From Prolixibacteraceae bacterium (GTDB lineage Bacteria; Bacteroidota; Bacteroidia; Bacteroidales; Prolixibacteraceae): a stretch of 64,000 nucleotides of DNA. The position numbers were made by a program, and so were the translations under genes. Below the pieces are notes generated by a model. It ran no database searches. It was given only the letters and a program-made list of their open reading frames with translations, and was not told the DNA's origin. This document shows positions 60,616-64,000 of the stretch, in pieces (position 1 is the stretch's first letter; every line of letters starts with the position of its first letter). Where the stretch lies: contig JAUWAB010000008.1 of assembly GCA_030602265.1 (NCBI GenBank), positions 34,481 through 98,480 on the forward strand, written 5' to 3'.

Positions 60616-61571
60616 GCAAACCGCCTTTTCACCAGTTCAATAAACTTAAGACTGGTCTCATTCTTTTTCCACTTGAAATTCTCCCGCAGGAAGACGGCAG
60701 CATCATGTATGGAACCCATCGAGTCGATTTTCCGGATGGCTTCGGTAAATGCATCTCCATTTCCGTCAAACAGTTCACGGGTAAAGAGAAACCGGTCGTT
60801 AATGCCAATGGCGGTCTGCAGACTTGATACCGGCATGTTCGAAAACTTGGAATCGGTTTTTCCATGTTCCAGCAACAGGTCATTTACGGAGCGGCCATGG
60901 ACAAATTTTTCACCCAATGTCTTTGGTCCGGAAACCGCCTCTTCCTCTTCAAACTCCATATCATCGTTCGTTGGACTGCCATCCTGATTGCCTGTTGGAA
61001 AAGGTTCAGCCCCCTTTTCCGGTACAGGAACGGCAGGTTCAGCCTTCATCTCGGGCATCGGTTCAACCACCTGAACAGGGGAAGCCACCTTTGTATTTTC
61101 CTCCTTAACTTTTTCTTCTATAACAAGATCATGAACCGCAGTGGGTTTTTGCGGTGGAACCGGGGTTTCTTTGATTTCCTTTTGAACGGGAAGCAATTCT
61201 TTCAGGTCATCCTGTAAAATATTGGTTTTCGCATCCGGACTTAAATTGCCCCCGTTACCGGCAGGTATGATGACCGCGGGTTCTTCGGTAACCTTGGCAG
61301 AGGCAGTTGCCTGGGTATCCTGAATGGAGGTTTTTTCTTGCGCTGGAATATGGATGGAATCAGCAACAGCAGGAGCTGGATCAGAAAACTTCCTGCCCGG
61401 ACGTTCCGCTCCGGCAACCATTTCCAACATATGCCTTACTCCGGCGATCCGTGTCGACAACAACTCCATTTCAAGCGGCTCCCAGCTTCCCGCATTTTTG
61501 ATCCCCGATACAAGTTCCTCTAATTCCGATACATCGCGCAGTAAAATTTGCAGCAGTCTTTTATTATCCAT
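60612..61571 (-). CDS. Hypothetical protein with a disordered linker and a conserved C-terminal domain
   Basis: A 319-residue cytoplasmic protein. Residues about 1-60 are helical (NKRLLQILLRDVSELEELVS). Residues about 65-215 are low-complexity, rich in Pro, Glu, Lys and Val (e.g. EEKVKEENTKVASPVQVVEP), and probably disordered. The C-terminal 100 residues (LGEKFVHGRSVNDLLL, IGINDRFLFTRELFDGNGDAF, SIHDAAVFLRENFKWKK) resemble a domain I have seen in many Bacteroidota hypothetical proteins; its function is unknown. It is first in the operon with rsmI, and divergent from tdk. Confidence 0.75.
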   Translation of the reverse strand: MDNKRLLQILLRDVSELEELVSGIKNAGSWEPLEMELLSTRIAGVRHMLEMVAGAERPGRKFSDPAPAVADSIHIPAQEKTSIQDTQATASAKVTEEPAVIIPAGNGGNLSPDAKTNILQDDLKELLPVQKEIKETPVPPQKPTAVHDLVIEEKVKEENTKVASPVQVVEPMPEMKAEPAVPVPEKGAEPFPTGNQDGSPTNDDMEFEEEEAVSGPKTLGEKFVHGRSVNDLLLEHGKTDSKFSNMPVSSLQTAIGINDRFLFTRELFDGNGDAFTEAIRKIDSMGSIHDAAVFLRENFKWKKNETSLKFIELVKRRFA

Positions 61572-61671
61572 AGTTGTTAATGGTTTTTCTGAAATTTATT
61601 TGTTCTTTTATATTACTTTGCAAGATAAATTGAAAACGTAAAAGTACTAATTTCTGATATCAGAACAACCC

Positions 61672-62253
61672 ATGTTTATTGAAAGGGAATTAAACAGCGG
61701 AAAGCGCACCGGAAGTATAGAGGTTATCTGCGGATCAATGTTTTCAGGAAAAACGGAGGAACTGATACGCAGGATCAGGCGGGCAAGGATCGCACGGCAA
61801 AAAGTGGAAATCTTTAAACCGGCGATCGATGTGCGCTATTCCAGTCTTGACGTTGTATCCCACGACGAGAACGCCATTCGCTCCACTCCGGTTGAAAACT
61901 CTTCCAATATTCTGCTCCTTGCCACCGACGTGGACGTGGTGGGCATCGATGAAGCCCAGTTTTTCGACAAACACCTCGTGGAAGTGGTGGCTCAGTTAGC
62001 CAATCAGGGTATACGGGTTATCGTTGCCGGACTTGATATGGATTTCCGCGGAAATCCTTTTGGACCGATTCCCGGACTAATGGCGGTTGCCGATTACGTA
62101 ACCAAGGTGCATGCGGTTTGTGTTCGCTGTGGCGAAATTGCCCAGTTTTCACACCGTTTAACCGAGAAAGAGCAGGTTGTACTCTTAGGTGAAAAGGATA
62201 TTTATGAGCCATTATGCAGACGATGTTACAACAAGGCCAATAAGGTCAGATGA
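61672..62253 (+). CDS. tdk: Thymidine kinase
   Basis: A 193-residue type II thymidine kinase, phosphorylating thymidine with ATP in DNA precursor salvage. The P-loop is [14 protein letters not shown]; the DxD-like loop is [11 protein letters not shown]; the substrate lid is [16 protein letters not shown]. The structural zinc cysteines are CVRCG and CRRC near the C-terminus. Full length. Its stop codon overlaps the murF-alr start by four bases (ATGA), so the two are co-translated. It is divergent from the operon at 60612-61571 across a 100-base gap containing TACTTTG (61614-61620), a near -7 element. Confidence 0.96.
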   Translation: MFIERELNSGKRTGSIEVICGSMFSGKTEELIRRIRRARIARQKVEIFKPAIDVRYSSLDVVSHDENAIRSTPVENSSNILLLATDVDVVGIDEAQFFDKHLVEVVAQLANQGIRVIVAGLDMDFRGNPFGPIPGLMAVADYVTKVHAVCVRCGEIAQFSHRLTEKEQVVLLGEKDIYEPLCRRCYNKANKVR

Positions 62254-64000
62254 GTATATACAGTATTGAGGATATCGCCCGGATAACAGGCGGATTTATT
62301 GCCCGGAATGACCTTCCGGCGACGTTCCGGACCGACAGGATCTCCATTGACAGCCGCACCCTGCTGAACGGTGAAAATGCGCTTTTTTTTGCAATCAGCG
62401 GGCAGCACAATAACGGGCACCGCTACATAATCGACCTGATAACCAGAAACGTCCGTGCTTTTGTGGTGTCGGAGCAGGTAAAACTGCCCGCGGATGCCAC
62501 GGTCGCCGTGATCCAGGTACGCAATACACTCGAAGCGCTGCAGGCACTTACCGCCTACCATCGCTCCAGATTTCACATCCCGGTGATAGGCATTACCGGC
62601 AGCAATGGCAAAACGGTGGTCAAAGAATGGCTTTACGATTTACTGAGCAACCGTTTTTCCATAGTCAGAAGCCCCAAAAGCTACAATTCTCAGGTAGGTG
62701 TGCCCCTTTCGGTCTGGAATATGCAGAAAACCAACAACCTTGCCATCTTTGAGGCCGGAATTTCCAGGCCGGGCGAAATGGAAAAACTTGAGAAAATCAT
62801 TCGTCCGACCATAGGCATTTTCACCAATCTGGGCGACGCGCACCAGGAGAATTTTGGAAGTCTTGAAGAAAAATTGTCAGAAAAACTCAGGCTTTTCAGG
62901 GCAGCGGAGAAGCTTGTATTTTGTGCAGACCAGGAACGGGTAGCGGAAGAAGCTTATAAATATTGCCGGTCGATGGAAGTAAGCCCTGTTGACTGGACAC
63001 TCTCTGACAAGCAGGCATTGATCCGTTTTCAAACCTTGAAACGAAATGGGAAAACGGAAATCGAAGCCACCTGGAATAACCATTCAACCGCGATTAATAT
63101 ACCTTTTACCGACCAGTCGGCCATTGAGAACGCCTGTTCCTGCTTTGCCGCATTAACAGCTATGAACCTGCGGCCGGAAGATTTTGCCCCGGGATTTGAA
63201 ATCCTGGCGCCGCTGGCCATGAGGCTCGAAATCAGGAAAGGCCTGCAGAATAGCCTGCTTATCAATGATTATTACAATTCCGACATCAATTCCGTAGAAA
63301 TTGCCTTGTCGGTTATGAACCACCAGGCCGAAAAGAATGGCTTGAGGAAGATCGTAATCCTTTCCGATATCCGTCAATCGGGATTTACCACCGGTGACTT
63401 GTACCGCCGGATCAACCAATTGCTGGTCAGTGCAGGAACCGACATACTGATCGGGATTGGTCACGACATGGAACAGTCGGAGGCATTTTTTACGCCCGAA
63501 AAATATTTCTTCACCAACGTTTCCGGATTTATACGGCAGATCGGCAGGTTTGACTTTCACAGGTCGGTCGTATTAATCAAAGGGGCACGTGAATTCAGGT
63601 TTGAGGAAATTTCCTCCGCTTTACAGCAAAAAGCCCACCAGACTGTATTTGAGGTAAATCTCAACACCATGGTGGATAACCTGAATGTCTTCAGGTCTTT
63701 ACTGAAACCCGAAACCAGGATCATGGTCATGGTCAAGGCATTCTCCTATGGAACCGGGGATGTCGAAATTGCCAGGATGCTCCAGTACCAGCGCGTGGAT
63801 GCATTGGCGGTAGCGGTTGCCGACGAAGGGGTCGAACTGAGGAATGCGGGAATATCCATACCGGTGGTGGTCATGAATCCGGAAGAACACAGTTTTCAGC
63901 TGCTGACTGACTACATGCTCGAACCCAACATTTACTCAGCAGAGCTTGCCGAAGGGTTTGCCATGGAAGTAAAAAACAGTGCGCTCAGGGAATTCCCCGT
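62250..64000 (+). CDS. Bifunctional MurF - alanine racemase (N-terminal part, truncated by window edge)
   Basis: The visible 583 codons begin at an ATG overlapping the tdk stop and run off the right end with no frame break. Residues about 1-455 are MurF (UDP-MurNAc-tripeptide:D-Ala-D-Ala ligase): [17 protein letters not shown], the ATP loop [16 protein letters not shown], the metal region [12 protein letters not shown], and [18 protein letters not shown]. From about residue 460 an alanine racemase domain begins ([19 protein letters not shown]), with the PLP lysine in [13 protein letters not shown]. The fusion makes D-Ala and uses D-Ala-D-Ala in the same protein for peptidoglycan precursors, a known Bacteroidota arrangement. 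The racemase C-terminal domain is beyond the window. Confidence 0.95.
   Translation, partial: MSIYSIEDIARITGGFIARNDLPATFRTDRISIDSRTLLNGENALFFAISGQHNNGHRYIIDLITRNVRAFVVSEQVKLPADATVAVIQVRNTLEALQALTAYHRSRFHIPVIGITGSNGKTVVKEWLYDLLSNRFSIVRSPKSYNSQVGVPLSVWNMQKTNNLAIFEAGISRPGEMEKLEKIIRPTIGIFTNLGDAHQENFGSLEEKLSEKLRLFRAAEKLVFCADQERVAEEAYKYCRSMEVSPVDWTLSDKQALIRFQTLKRNGKTEIEATWNNHSTAINIPFTDQSAIENACSCFAALTAMNLRPEDFAPGFEILAPLAMRLEIRKGLQNSLLINDYYNSDINSVEIALSVMNHQAEKNGLRKIVILSDIRQSGFTTGDLYRRINQLLVSAGTDILIGIGHDMEQSEAFFTPEKYFFTNVSGFIRQIGRFDFHRSVVLIKGAREFRFEEISSALQQKAHQTVFEVNLNTMVDNLNVFRSLLKPETRIMVMVKAFSYGTGDVEIARMLQYQRVDALAVAVADEGVELRNAGISIPVVVMNPEEHSFQLLTDYMLEPNIYSAELAEGFAMEVKNSALREFP

Noticed and set aside
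1..64000. CRISPR arrays, insertion sequences, integrases, attachment sites, rRNA, riboswitches
   Set aside because: No spaced repeats, transposase genes, terminal inverted repeats or known riboswitch cores were seen by reading both strands.

Overview
The window reads as a chromosomal segment of a Bacteroidota bacterium, most likely of the order Bacteroidales or a close relative. The evidence is a SusC/SusD pair, a type IX secretion C-terminal domain, a MurF-alanine racemase fusion, a UpxY-type NusG paralogue, DUF4494, a GNAT/carbon-nitrogen hydrolase, and many copies of the Bacteroidota -7 promoter element TAnnTTTG. Purine-rich ribosome binding sites are largely absent, as expected for the phylum. 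No phage, insertion sequence, CRISPR array or rRNA was seen. Most of the window is ordinary core genome, densely packed on both strands.

Layout. 1-5.3 kb: truncated GNAT/hydrolase, cold-shock protein, a lipoprotein, truA, a fasciclin lipoprotein and a tyrosine phenol-lyase-like enzyme with an altered cofactor site. 5.4-11.8 kb: a secreted CotH-like protein, a sialate O-acetylesterase, a DUF438-hemerythrin-PAS protein, tRNA-Ser(CGA) and a lipoprotein. 11.8-19.4 kb: uracil permease, a bile-acid:Na symporter-family transporter (the two share a bidirectional terminator), a sulfatase in AT-rich surroundings, transketolase and phosphoglycerate dehydrogenase. 19.7-28.9 kb: a very large alpha-2-macroglobulin lipoprotein followed directly by penicillin-binding protein 1C, then a YggS-family protein and a DUF4494 protein.

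29-39.6 kb is a nitrogen-assimilation neighbourhood: TorF-like porin, PII and Amt on the minus strand, and argH, gltB and gltD on the plus strand. 39.6-52.2 kb: two tandem lipid A-type acyltransferases, a glycerophosphodiesterase, malic enzyme, an orphan UpxY/NusG regulator, a small lipoprotein, dnaK, panB, an RluA-type pseudouridine synthase, cytidine deaminase, a glucosaminidase-LysM protein, and fmt. 52.5-58.9 kb is a four-gene SusC/SusD operon with two extra lipoproteins, no carbohydrate-active enzyme and two tandem terminators. 59.2-64 kb: an overlapping minus-strand operon (hypothetical, rsmI, HAD phosphatase) divergent from tdk and murF-alr, the latter running off the right end.

Promoter -7 elements fix several start codons (truA, argH, yggS, panB, gdpD and the 11.2 kb lipoprotein) downstream of the longest possible start. 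I found no clear novel multi-gene system. The points most worth a second look are the phenol-lyase-like enzyme lacking a conserved cofactor-contacting arginine, the SusCD operon with a palindrome in its leader, the orphan UpxY gene with its structured downstream region, and the TGACA repeats upstream of dnaK.
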